Part shown: positions 55,292-62,507 of the stretch, one piece after another
Position numbering within the stretch: position 1 is the stretch's first letter
Layout of the letters: each line of letters begins with the position of its first letter
Assembly (NCBI RefSeq): GCF_000426645.1
Contig: NZ_AUFT01000006.1
Coordinates: forward strand, 124,001 to 188,000
DNA length: 64,000 nt
DNA from: Nakamurella lactea DSM 19367
Lineage (GTDB): Bacteria; Actinomycetota; Actinomycetes; Mycobacteriales; Nakamurellaceae
Direction of reading: 5' to 3'
The notes under the pieces: model-generated
What the model was told of the DNA's origin: nothing
The model's input: only the letters and a program-made list of their open reading frames with translations
The model's database searches: none
Translations under genes and position numbers: made by a program

Positions 55292-56799
55292 GCGGACCAG
55301 GCCACCATCCGCTGGCCCTGACAGCGCAGAACCTTTCCGCCATCGGCGAATCCGTGCCGGTGCCGGAGTACGACCGAACCGCGGTGACGGCGGGCATCGT
55401 GCACTTCGGGGTCGGCGGGTTCCACCGGGCACACCAGGCGATGTACACCGATCGGGTGCTCGCCAGCGGTGCGACCGAGTGGGGCATCTGCGGCGTCGGG
55501 GTGATGCCGGCGGACCGGCGGATGGCGGAGGTGTTGGCCGCCCAGGACCACCTGTACACGTTGGTCACCAAGGCCCCGGACGGCACCGTGGAGGCCAGGG
55601 TGATCGGCTCGATCGTCGACTACCTGTATGCCCCGGACGATCCGGAGGCGGTGCTGGAGAAGCTCGCCGATCCGGCGGTCCGGATCGTCAGCCTCACCGT
55701 CACCGAAGGGGGTTACAGCCTCAATCAGGTGACGGGCGAGTTCGATCCCTCCCCCGCGCCGATCCGGGCCGACCTGGCGGCCGGCCCGGGCACCGCGCCG
55801 GCCACGGTCTTCGGGCTGGTCACCGAGGGGCTGCGCCGCCGGCGGGACCGCGGGATCCCGCCGTTCACCGTGATGAGCTGCGACAACCTGCAGGGCAACG
55901 GACACCTGGCGGCCAAGGCGTTCACCGCGTACGCCACCGCCAAGGACGCCGAACTGGGTGCCTGGGTGGCCGCCGGCGTCGCCTTCCCGAACTGCATGGT
56001 CGACCGGATCACCCCCGTCACCACCGACGCGGACCGCGCCACGGTGGCCGAGCGGTTCGGCATCGACGACTCCTGGCCGGTGGTCTGCGAGCCGTTCACC
56101 CAGTGGGCCCTTGAGGATCACTTCCCCGGCGGTCGACCGGCCTGGGAGACCGTCGGCGCCCAACTGGTGCCCGACGTGGTGCCGTACGAGCTGATGAAGC
56201 TGCGGTTGCTGAACGCCTCGCACCAGGGCATCGCCTACTTCGGCGTGCTGGCCGGTTACACCTATGTCGACGATGCCGCGAAGGACGAGACCATCGCCCG
56301 CTTCCTGCTGGACTACATGGAACGGGAGGCGAGGCCGACGTTGGCTCCGGTGCCCGGCATCGACCTGGACGCCTATTCCCGCGAGCTGATCGAGCGGTTC
56401 TCCAATGCCGGGATCCGGGACACCCTGGCCCGGCTGGCCGCCGAGAGCTCGGACCGGATCCCGAAGTGGCTGGTCCCGGTGATCAGGGCGAACCTGGAGG
56501 CGGGGCGGGACGTGACCCTGTCGGCGGCCATCGTGGCCAGTTGGGCCCGTTATGCCGAAGCAGTCGACGAGCAGGGCAACCCGATCACCGTTGTCGACCG
56601 GCTGGCCGACGAGCGGATGGCCGCCGCGGCCGCCCAGGCGTCAGACCCGCTGGCGTTCGTCCGCAACCCCGACCTGTTCGGCGACCTGGCGACCGAAGAG
56701 CGCTTCACCGAGCCGTATCTGGCGGCTCTGGATTCGTTGCACAGCAAGGGAGCGGCAGCGACCGTGAAAGGCCTGGTCGAGGCTCGCCCTTCAGGTTGA
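55288..56799 (+). CDS. Mannitol 2-dehydrogenase-family polyol dehydrogenase
   Basis: A 503-residue long-chain dehydrogenase that oxidises mannitol (or arabinitol/sorbitol) to the ketose with NAD. The N-terminal nucleotide-binding domain contains IVHFGVGGFHRAHQAMYTD, and the C-terminal domain contains the catalytic segment YELMKLRLLNASHQGIAYFG with the Lys of MKLRxLNxxH. GTG at 55288 overlaps the permease stop (GTGA). Fructuronate/altronate reductases are related, so the exact polyol is uncertain. Confidence 0.92.
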   Translation: MSGPGHHPLALTAQNLSAIGESVPVPEYDRTAVTAGIVHFGVGGFHRAHQAMYTDRVLASGATEWGICGVGVMPADRRMAEVLAAQDHLYTLVTKAPDGTVEARVIGSIVDYLYAPDDPEAVLEKLADPAVRIVSLTVTEGGYSLNQVTGEFDPSPAPIRADLAAGPGTAPATVFGLVTEGLRRRRDRGIPPFTVMSCDNLQGNGHLAAKAFTAYATAKDAELGAWVAAGVAFPNCMVDRITPVTTDADRATVAERFGIDDSWPVVCEPFTQWALEDHFPGGRPAWETVGAQLVPDVVPYELMKLRLLNASHQGIAYFGVLAGYTYVDDAAKDETIARFLLDYMEREARPTLAPVPGIDLDAYSRELIERFSNAGIRDTLARLAAESSDRIPKWLVPVIRANLEAGRDVTLSAAIVASWARYAEAVDEQGNPITVVDRLADERMAAAAAQASDPLAFVRNPDLFGDLATEERFTEPYLAALDSLHSKGAAATVKGLVEARPSG

Positions 56800-56916
56800 T
56801 CATGGGCGCCGGCCCGGCAAATCGGACACCTCGCCGGCACGTCCCGGGCTGTGCGTCATGATCATCGACGGGCGGGTGGTCGGGTCGGCCACCGACTGGC
56901 GATAACCTCAACAGTC

Positions 56917-58707
56917 GTGAGCGACATGCAGCTGGACGACTGGGTGAGCCGGATCGCCGACGAGGTGATCGCCGAGGCGCAGCGTCTCGGCTCGCCGGTG
57001 GTGTGCGCCTCCGGGCTGTCCCCGTCCGGGCCCATCCACCTGGGCAATCTGCGCGAGGTGATGACGCCGCACCTGGTGGCCGACGAGGTCCGGCGGCGCG
57101 GGATTGCGGCCGATCACCTGATCAGCTGGGACGACTACGACCGGTTCCGGCGGGTGCCGGCCGGTCTGGACGGGGTTGACGAGTCCTGGGCCGAGCACAT
57201 CGGCAAGCCGCTGACCTCGGTGCCGCCGCCGCACGGATCGCCGCACCGGTCCTGGGCCGCCCACTTCCGGGCGCAGTGCGAGGAATCGCTCAACGAACTG
57301 GGCATCGACTACCGCAGCATCAGCCAGACCGAGCAGTACACGTCCGGCGCGTACACCGAGCAGATCCTGTTCGCAATGGAGCACCGGGCGCAGATCGACA
57401 AGGTGCTCGACCAGTACCGCACGCTGGACGCTGCGGCGGCGGCCGGCGCGAAGCCCGGCAACGGCGGCACGCCCGGCAAGGGCGGTAAGCCGGCCCCGAA
57501 GCTGTCCGAGGACGAAGCAGCGGCCGCAGCCGCTGCCGCCGAAGGTTCCGGCGCCGCCGCCGAGGACGACGGTTCCGCCGACGGCGGGTACTACCCGTAC
57601 AAGCCGTACTGCACGGTGTGCGGGCGGGACACCACCACCGTCACCGGGTATGACGACGCGACCACCGAGCTCTCCTACAGTTGCGCGTGCGGGCACTCGG
57701 AAACGGTGCTGCTGAAGGACTTTCGCCACGGCAAGCTGGTCTGGAAGGTCGACTGGCCGATGCGCTGGGCGTACGAGAAGGTGATCTTCGAACCATCCGG
57801 CGTCGACCACCAGTCCCCCGGCTCGTCGTTCGAGGTCGGCAAGGACCTGGCGCCGCTGTTCGGCTGGCAGCGCCCGATCGGGCCGATGTATGCCTTCGTC
57901 GGGATCAAGGGGATGGCGAAGATGTCGTCATCCCGCGGCCGGGTGCCGGTACCGGCCGACGCGCTGCAGATCATGGAGCCGGCCCTGGTCCGCTGGCTGT
58001 ACGCCAGGCGGCGACCGAACCAGTCGTTCGACATCGCCTTCGACGCCGAGATCCAGCGGCTGTACGACGAGTGGGACGCGTTGCAGCGCAGGGTGTCCGA
58101 AGGTGCGGCCGGCCCGGCCGAATACGCTGCCCAGGTCCGGGCGTCGTCGGTCGCGGACCGCAGCCTGCCAGTCACCCCGCATCCGATCTCCTACCGCACG
58201 CTGGCCTCGATCGTCGACATCACCACCGGTGACGAGGACCAGCTGCTGCGCATCGTCGGTCAGCTGGACCCGAAGGACCCGGTCTCCTCGGTCGACGAAC
58301 TGCGACCCCGACTGGACTGTGTCGAACACTGGGTGGCGACCAGGATGGCCGCCGAGGACCGCACGGTCGTCCGCACCGGCCCGGCGACCGAGCTGCTCGC
58401 CGCGGCCACCGACGAGCAGCGCGAGAGCCTGCGGATGCTGTTGGACGGCAACGGTTCCGAGCTGTCGGCCGTGGAGGACGGCTGGACTCTCGAGGGGCTC
58501 ACCCACCAGGTGTACGGGGTGCCCAAGGTGCAACGCGGGTTCGCTGCCGACCAGATCGTCAAGGGCGACAAGGAGTTGTCGGCCGCGCAGCGGACGTTCT
58601 TCGTCCTGCTCTACCGATTGCTGATCGACAAGGACACCGGCCCCCGGCTGCCCACCCTGCTGCTGGCGATCGGCCCCGAGCGGGTCCGCGCGCTGCTCAC
58701 CCCCTGA
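56917..58707 (+). CDS. lysS: Class I lysyl-tRNA synthetase
   Basis: Charges tRNA-Lys using the class I fold, unlike the common class II LysRS. The 596-residue enzyme has the HIGH-type PSGPIHLGN (36-44), KMSSS (335-339) and a zinc ribbon with C232, C235, C256 and C258. Residues of about 171-224 are a low-complexity Ala/Gly/Lys/Glu insertion just before the ribbon, not part of the usual fold. GTG at 56917 or ATG at 56926 could start it. Whether a class II enzyme also exists cannot be seen here. Confidence 0.93.
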   Translation: MSDMQLDDWVSRIADEVIAEAQRLGSPVVCASGLSPSGPIHLGNLREVMTPHLVADEVRRRGIAADHLISWDDYDRFRRVPAGLDGVDESWAEHIGKPLTSVPPPHGSPHRSWAAHFRAQCEESLNELGIDYRSISQTEQYTSGAYTEQILFAMEHRAQIDKVLDQYRTLDAAAAAGAKPGNGGTPGKGGKPAPKLSEDEAAAAAAAAEGSGAAAEDDGSADGGYYPYKPYCTVCGRDTTTVTGYDDATTELSYSCACGHSETVLLKDFRHGKLVWKVDWPMRWAYEKVIFEPSGVDHQSPGSSFEVGKDLAPLFGWQRPIGPMYAFVGIKGMAKMSSSRGRVPVPADALQIMEPALVRWLYARRRPNQSFDIAFDAEIQRLYDEWDALQRRVSEGAAGPAEYAAQVRASSVADRSLPVTPHPISYRTLASIVDITTGDEDQLLRIVGQLDPKDPVSSVDELRPRLDCVEHWVATRMAAEDRTVVRTGPATELLAAATDEQRESLRMLLDGNGSELSAVEDGWTLEGLTHQVYGVPKVQRGFAADQIVKGDKELSAAQRTFFVLLYRLLIDKDTGPRLPTLLLAIGPERVRALLTP

Positions 58708-58719
58708 CCGCCAGGTCAG
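58704..58719. terminator. Short convergent hairpin over two stop codons
   Basis: CTGACC-GCCA-GGTCAG; the arms contain the TGA stop codons of lysS (plus) and the response regulator (minus). Only 8 bases separate the genes. Confidence 0.4.
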
Positions 58720-59396
58720 CCGCGCTCGGCCTGCTGCACCAGCAGGGCGACCTGGGTGCGGTTGTCGACCTGCAGCTTGGCCAGCACCCCGGTCACGTAG
58801 GCCTTGACGGTGGCCACGCTCAGGTACAACTCGGCGGCGATCTGGGCGTTGGTCCGGCCACGGGCGATGGCGCCCGCGATCTCCGCCTCGCGTTCGGTGA
58901 GCCCGGCGAGCAGCCGCCCGGCGCCACCGGCATCGGCCCGCTGCCCGACCGCACGGTCGATCAGCCGGCGGGTGACCTCCGGGGACAGGATCGACTCACC
59001 GTCCGCCGCCTGCACCAGCGAGGCGACGATCCGCTCCGGCGGGGTGTCCTTGAGCAGATATCCGACCGCTCCCGCCTCCAGCGCGCCGAGGATCTCCTCG
59101 TCGGCGTGAAAGGTGGTCAGCACCACCACCTTCGGGGCGTTCGGTCGAGCCTGCAGCCGCCGAGTCGCGGTGATGCCGTCCACCCGGCGCATCCGCAGGT
59201 CCATCAGCACCAGGTCGCACGGATGGGCATCCAGCGCGGTCGGCACCTCGTCGCCGTCGGTCGCCTCCCCCACCACGGAGATTCGTCCGCGCGGCCCGGA
59301 CCCGGCGTCAGTGGTCGCGCCGTCAAGCATCATGGTCAGCCCGGCACGCACCAGCGGGTCGTCGTCAACGATCAGCACACGCACCGTCCGGGTCAT
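58716..59396 (-). CDS. NarL/LuxR-family response regulator
   Basis: A 226-residue regulator. Receiver domain (residues 5-130): VLIVDDDPLVRAGL, phosphoacceptor Asp in LVLMDLRMRRVDG and the Lys in LLKDTPPER. The C-terminal LuxR helix-turn-helix is LTEREAEIAGAIARGRTNAQ and LSVATVKAYVTGVLAKL. ATG at 59396 overlaps the kinase stop (ATGA) and is preferred to the ATG at 59405. Partner of the kinase immediately upstream; targets unknown. Confidence 0.95.
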   Translation of the reverse strand: MTRTVRVLIVDDDPLVRAGLTMMLDGATTDAGSGPRGRISVVGEATDGDEVPTALDAHPCDLVLMDLRMRRVDGITATRRLQARPNAPKVVVLTTFHADEEILGALEAGAVGYLLKDTPPERIVASLVQAADGESILSPEVTRRLIDRAVGQRADAGGAGRLLAGLTEREAEIAGAIARGRTNAQIAAELYLSVATVKAYVTGVLAKLQVDNRTQVALLVQQAERG

Positions 59397-60544
59397 TCCG
59401 GCCATGGTAGTTCGGCGGCCAGCTCGAAACCCGAGCCGTCCGGTCCGTGCCGCAACAGTCCGCCGACCAGTTCCACCCGCTCGGCCAGCCCGACCAACCC
59501 GGCGCCCGCCCCGCCGCCGACCAGCGCCGGCACCCTGGCGGCGTCATTGCGCACCCGCACCCGCAGGCCGGCACCCGGTCCACCGCTGACCGACACCGTC
59601 ACCGGCGCGCCGGGGGCATGCTTGCGCGCGTTCGTCAGCCCCTCCTGCACCAGCCGGTAGGCGGTGCGCGCGGTGGTGCCGGGCAGCGCCTGCGGATCGT
59701 CATGGTCGGCCCGCAGCGTGACCTCGGTGCCGGCCGCGGCAGCCTCGCGAACCAGCTCGGCAATCTCCTGGAGTCCCGGCTGCGGCCGGGCCGGAGCCTC
59801 CGGGTCCCCGTCCCGCAGCAACCCGATCACCTCGCGCAGCTCGTCGAGCGCCTGGTGGGTGCCGGCCCGCACCACCCCGGCGGCCTGCGCCAACCGCTCC
59901 GGCGGCGCGTCCGGCCGGAACTCCAGGGCGCCGGCGTAGGTGGCCAACAACGACAGCCGATGGGCCAGCACATCGTGCATCTCCCTGGCGATCAGCGCCC
60001 TCTCCTGTGCCCTGGCCTGCTGCAACTGCCGCTCCCGGCCGGCCTCGGCGGCCGCCGCCCGCTCCCGCAGCGAGCCGATCAACGCCCATCTGGCTCGCCA
60101 GCAGGCGCCCCAGGCGAGCAGCGCCCCATGCGCGAGCACATCCAGCAGCACCCACCAGCCGAAGCCGAGGCCGGGCATCGGCTCCCACCACCAGCGCAGC
60201 AGGTGCACGGCCACCCCGGCGCCGGCGACCGCGATGGCCACCGGCAGCGGCCGGGTACGCGCAACGTAGAACGTCGCGAAGGTCGAGCCGGGGGTGGCGA
60301 TGCCGGACACACCGGCCAGCGCCGTCAGCCCGAGGGCGCCGGGCACCGGTCGCCGCAGCAGCACCGGCAGCAGGCCGATGGCCGCCGCCGCCACGGTGAT
60401 CTGACCCCACAGTGGCAGCGCACCGGCACCGCTGCTCAACTGGCCGAACAGGGTGAACCCGATCAGCAGGCCGACGCCCACGACGGTGACCCACAGTTCG
60501 GTGCGTGACACCCGCGGTTGCGGCGTGCAGGGCTGGTTCGTCAT
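59393..60544 (-). CDS. Sensor histidine kinase, HisKA_3 type
   Basis: A 383-residue membrane kinase. Four or five N-terminal transmembrane helices with almost no extracytoplasmic domain suggest intramembrane sensing. The dimerisation/phosphoacceptor helix has EMHDVLAHRLSLLATYAGAL with the phosphorylated His, and an ATPase domain follows (TAYRLVQEGLTNARKHAPGA, GAGAGLVGLAERVELVGG). ATG at 60544, 69 bases after the MerR-HEAT gene; a 22-bp palindrome lies between. Confidence 0.94.
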   Translation of the reverse strand: MTNQPCTPQPRVSRTELWVTVVGVGLLIGFTLFGQLSSGAGALPLWGQITVAAAAIGLLPVLLRRPVPGALGLTALAGVSGIATPGSTFATFYVARTRPLPVAIAVAGAGVAVHLLRWWWEPMPGLGFGWWVLLDVLAHGALLAWGACWRARWALIGSLRERAAAAEAGRERQLQQARAQERALIAREMHDVLAHRLSLLATYAGALEFRPDAPPERLAQAAGVVRAGTHQALDELREVIGLLRDGDPEAPARPQPGLQEIAELVREAAAAGTEVTLRADHDDPQALPGTTARTAYRLVQEGLTNARKHAPGAPVTVSVSGGPGAGLRVRVRNDAARVPALVGGGAGAGLVGLAERVELVGGLLRHGPDGSGFELAAELPWPE

Positions 60545-60577
60545 CGCACGTCAGCGTAGGGCCGGCCGACGGGCGTC

Positions 60578-60599
60578 GGTACCGACCAAGGTCGGTACC
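60578..60599. promoter_or_regulatory. Perfect 22-bp palindrome upstream of histidine kinase
   Basis: GGTACCGACC-AA-GGTCGGTACC, 10-bp perfect arms, 34 bases before the kinase start and 15 bases after the MerR-HEAT stop. Either a terminator hairpin for the upstream genes or an operator (for example for the response regulator). Confidence 0.55.
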
Positions 60600-60613
60600 C
60601 GGCGTCGCAGTGG

Positions 60614-61657
60614 TTACCGGCCGGTCCGCGATCGGCGCAGCAGATAGACGGCGGTCAAGGCGACCCGGGGCTCGGGATCGCCGGCCAGCGTGGTGAGTAG
60701 CTCACGCGTCGCGACCGTCGGCAACTCCCCCAGCGCCTGGGCCAGTCGGCCGCGGGCGGCGCCGGTGGCCCCGACGCGGTGCAATCGCTCGGCGATCTCC
60801 GCCACGATGCGATCGGCGACTCCGGGTCCGGCGGCCAGCACACCGAGGGCCTCGGCCGCCGCCACATCGTCGACCCCATCGGCGACCAGCCCGATCAGTG
60901 CCGCGCGGGCCGCATCGATGCCCTTGGACCCGACCGCGACCGCGGCTCGCCCGCGGACCGCCGGATCGGGATGCTCCAGCGCCCTGGTCAGCACCTCGAG
61001 CGCGGCGGCGGTGTCGAGTTCGGCGATCGCGGTGACCGCCCGCCGCCGGGTCTCCCCGTCCGGGGCGTCAAGCGCGGCGGCCAACAACGGCAGCGGGTCT
61101 CCGGCCGATCGCGCCAATGCCCACCGCAGCGCGCCGGCGACATTCGGGTCGTCCTCGCCGAGCACCGCGTCGACCCATTCCCGCACCGGGAGCCCCTCGG
61201 GGCCGGCCGGGGTCAACGCCACCCGCTGGCGCCGCTGCGGATCCGCCGAATCCAGGCCGCGCAGCAGCGCGATGATCCGTAGCACCTCGGTCCAGTCCGC
61301 CGGCCCGCCGGCCCGCACCCGGTGCAGCCGGTGCAGCAACTCCTGTTCCTGCCGGATGCGGGCCCGGGTACCGACCACCAACTGGTCGACGACCTCCGCC
61401 GGCCCCGGGTCGCCCTCGTCCAGCGCCCGCTTCACCTCGGTGAGCCGCAGGCCCAACGAGCGGAGCGACTCGATGTGCAGCAGTCGCTGCAGGTCCGCCG
61501 GCGAGTAACGGCGGTAGTCACCCGCGGAGCGCTCGGCCGGCGCCAGCAGACCGATCGCGTCGTAGTGCCGCAGCATCCGGGCACTGATGCCGGTCCGCCG
61601 CGACACCTCACCGATCAGCATCGTCGCACCGGTCGGCACCGTCTCATTGGTCGACAC
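60614..61657 (-). CDS. MerR-type regulator fused to HEAT repeats
   Basis: A 347-residue protein. The N-terminal MerR DNA-binding domain (MLIGEVSRRTGISARMLRHY, SAGDYRRYSPADLQRLLHIE) is followed by a helical dimerisation segment. Residues of about 150-345 are HEAT/armadillo-like helical repeats (DGETRRRAVTAIAELDTAAA, HPDPAVRGRAAVAVGSKGID, DPEPRVALTAVYLL) in place of a small effector domain. GTG at 61657 overlaps the upstream HEAT gene by 14 bases; ATG at 61621 is an alternative. The two probably act together. Confidence 0.9.
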   Translation of the reverse strand: MSTNETVPTGATMLIGEVSRRTGISARMLRHYDAIGLLAPAERSAGDYRRYSPADLQRLLHIESLRSLGLRLTEVKRALDEGDPGPAEVVDQLVVGTRARIRQEQELLHRLHRVRAGGPADWTEVLRIIALLRGLDSADPQRRQRVALTPAGPEGLPVREWVDAVLGEDDPNVAGALRWALARSAGDPLPLLAAALDAPDGETRRRAVTAIAELDTAAALEVLTRALEHPDPAVRGRAAVAVGSKGIDAARAALIGLVADGVDDVAAAEALGVLAAGPGVADRIVAEIAERLHRVGATGAARGRLAQALGELPTVATRELLTTLAGDPEPRVALTAVYLLRRSRTGR

Positions 61658-62237
61658 TGTCGAACCCCGACTCCGGATCGCGCCACAGCCGCTCGGTGGC
61701 GACGGCATGACGCCGGACCGCGAGGTCCGGATCGGCCAGGCGCGCACGCAGGACCGGCCAGATGGCCTCACCGAGTGCGACCATCGCCCGACTCAGGCTC
61801 CGCTGCACGTCACGCCCGCCGCGACCGAGCTGGGCACCCAGCCGGGCGGCCAACTCCGACCGCTGCTCGATCGGGACGAGCACCACCGCTGCCCGCCAGG
61901 CGGCCGTGGCCACCTCGTCGTCCGGATCCTGCAACACCTCCGGGCTGATGGCCGACCAGCCGCGCGGGTCGGCGATCTTCGACAGGGTGTGCAGGGCCTG
62001 GCTGCGCGCCTGCGCCGCATCGGACCGGGCCAGCTCGAGCAGAGGCGGCACTGTGCACTCGGCCGGATACCGGGTCAGGGCCCAGGTCAGCGTGTCCCGC
62101 ACGAAGAAATCCGGCTCGACGGCACAGCGCCGCAACAACGGCTCCAGATGCCGGTCGTCCTGGCCGACGCCGGCGGCCATCGCGGTGCGCAACCGGACCG
62201 ACGAAGAAGGGTGTTGCAGGTCGCCGATGGACGTCAT
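61644..62237 (-). CDS. HEAT-repeat protein
   Basis: A 197-residue all-helical protein of HEAT-like repeats (SSVRLRTAMAAGVGQDDRHL, EPDFFVRDTLTWALTRYP, DEVATAAWRAAVVLVP, DLAVRRHAVATERLW). No catalytic motif. Overlaps the MerR-HEAT gene and is preceded by GGAGG at ATG 62237. Its repeats resemble those of the neighbour, which suggests direct interaction or common origin. Confidence 0.88.
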   Translation of the reverse strand: MTSIGDLQHPSSSVRLRTAMAAGVGQDDRHLEPLLRRCAVEPDFFVRDTLTWALTRYPAECTVPPLLELARSDAAQARSQALHTLSKIADPRGWSAISPEVLQDPDDEVATAAWRAAVVLVPIEQRSELAARLGAQLGRGGRDVQRSLSRAMVALGEAIWPVLRARLADPDLAVRRHAVATERLWRDPESGFDSVDQ

Positions 62238-62257
62238 CGGACATCACCTCCGCGACC

Positions 62258-62288
62258 AGTCCAGGCCTTGACATCATGTCAAGGTCAA
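62258..62288 (-). promoter_or_regulatory. MerR-type promoter/operator of the HEAT-merR operon
   Basis: TTGACC (62288-62283), a 19-base spacer and TGGACT (62263-62258). A perfect dyad CTTGACAT-C-ATGTCAAG (62267-62283) fills the spacer. A long spacer containing a dyad is the hallmark of MerR-activated promoters, so self-control by the encoded MerR protein is likely. Confidence 0.6.
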
Positions 62289-62414
62289 GCCTTGAGCGAC
62301 ATCCGGCCGGCCGTGCGCGGATCGACTTCGGCGTCAGACCCGACAAACCGGACCAACCTGCCGAAGTTGATCCTCGCCGCAGAAGTTGATCCTCGCGGAA
62401 AGGGGCGGACAGTC

Positions 62415-62448
62415 GAAGGGGCCGGTCCCTGACGGAACCGGCCCCTTC
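62415..62448 (-). terminator. Terminator of the rpoBC operon
   Basis: GAAGGGGCCGGT/ACCGGCCCCTTC, perfect 12-bp stem, 60 bases after the rpoC stop. Confidence 0.8.
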
Positions 62449-62507
62449 GTCAACCTCCCGGAGGGTACTTCGACCCCCCGTGGGTGATGCTCTGCGTCAA
62501 CGATACC

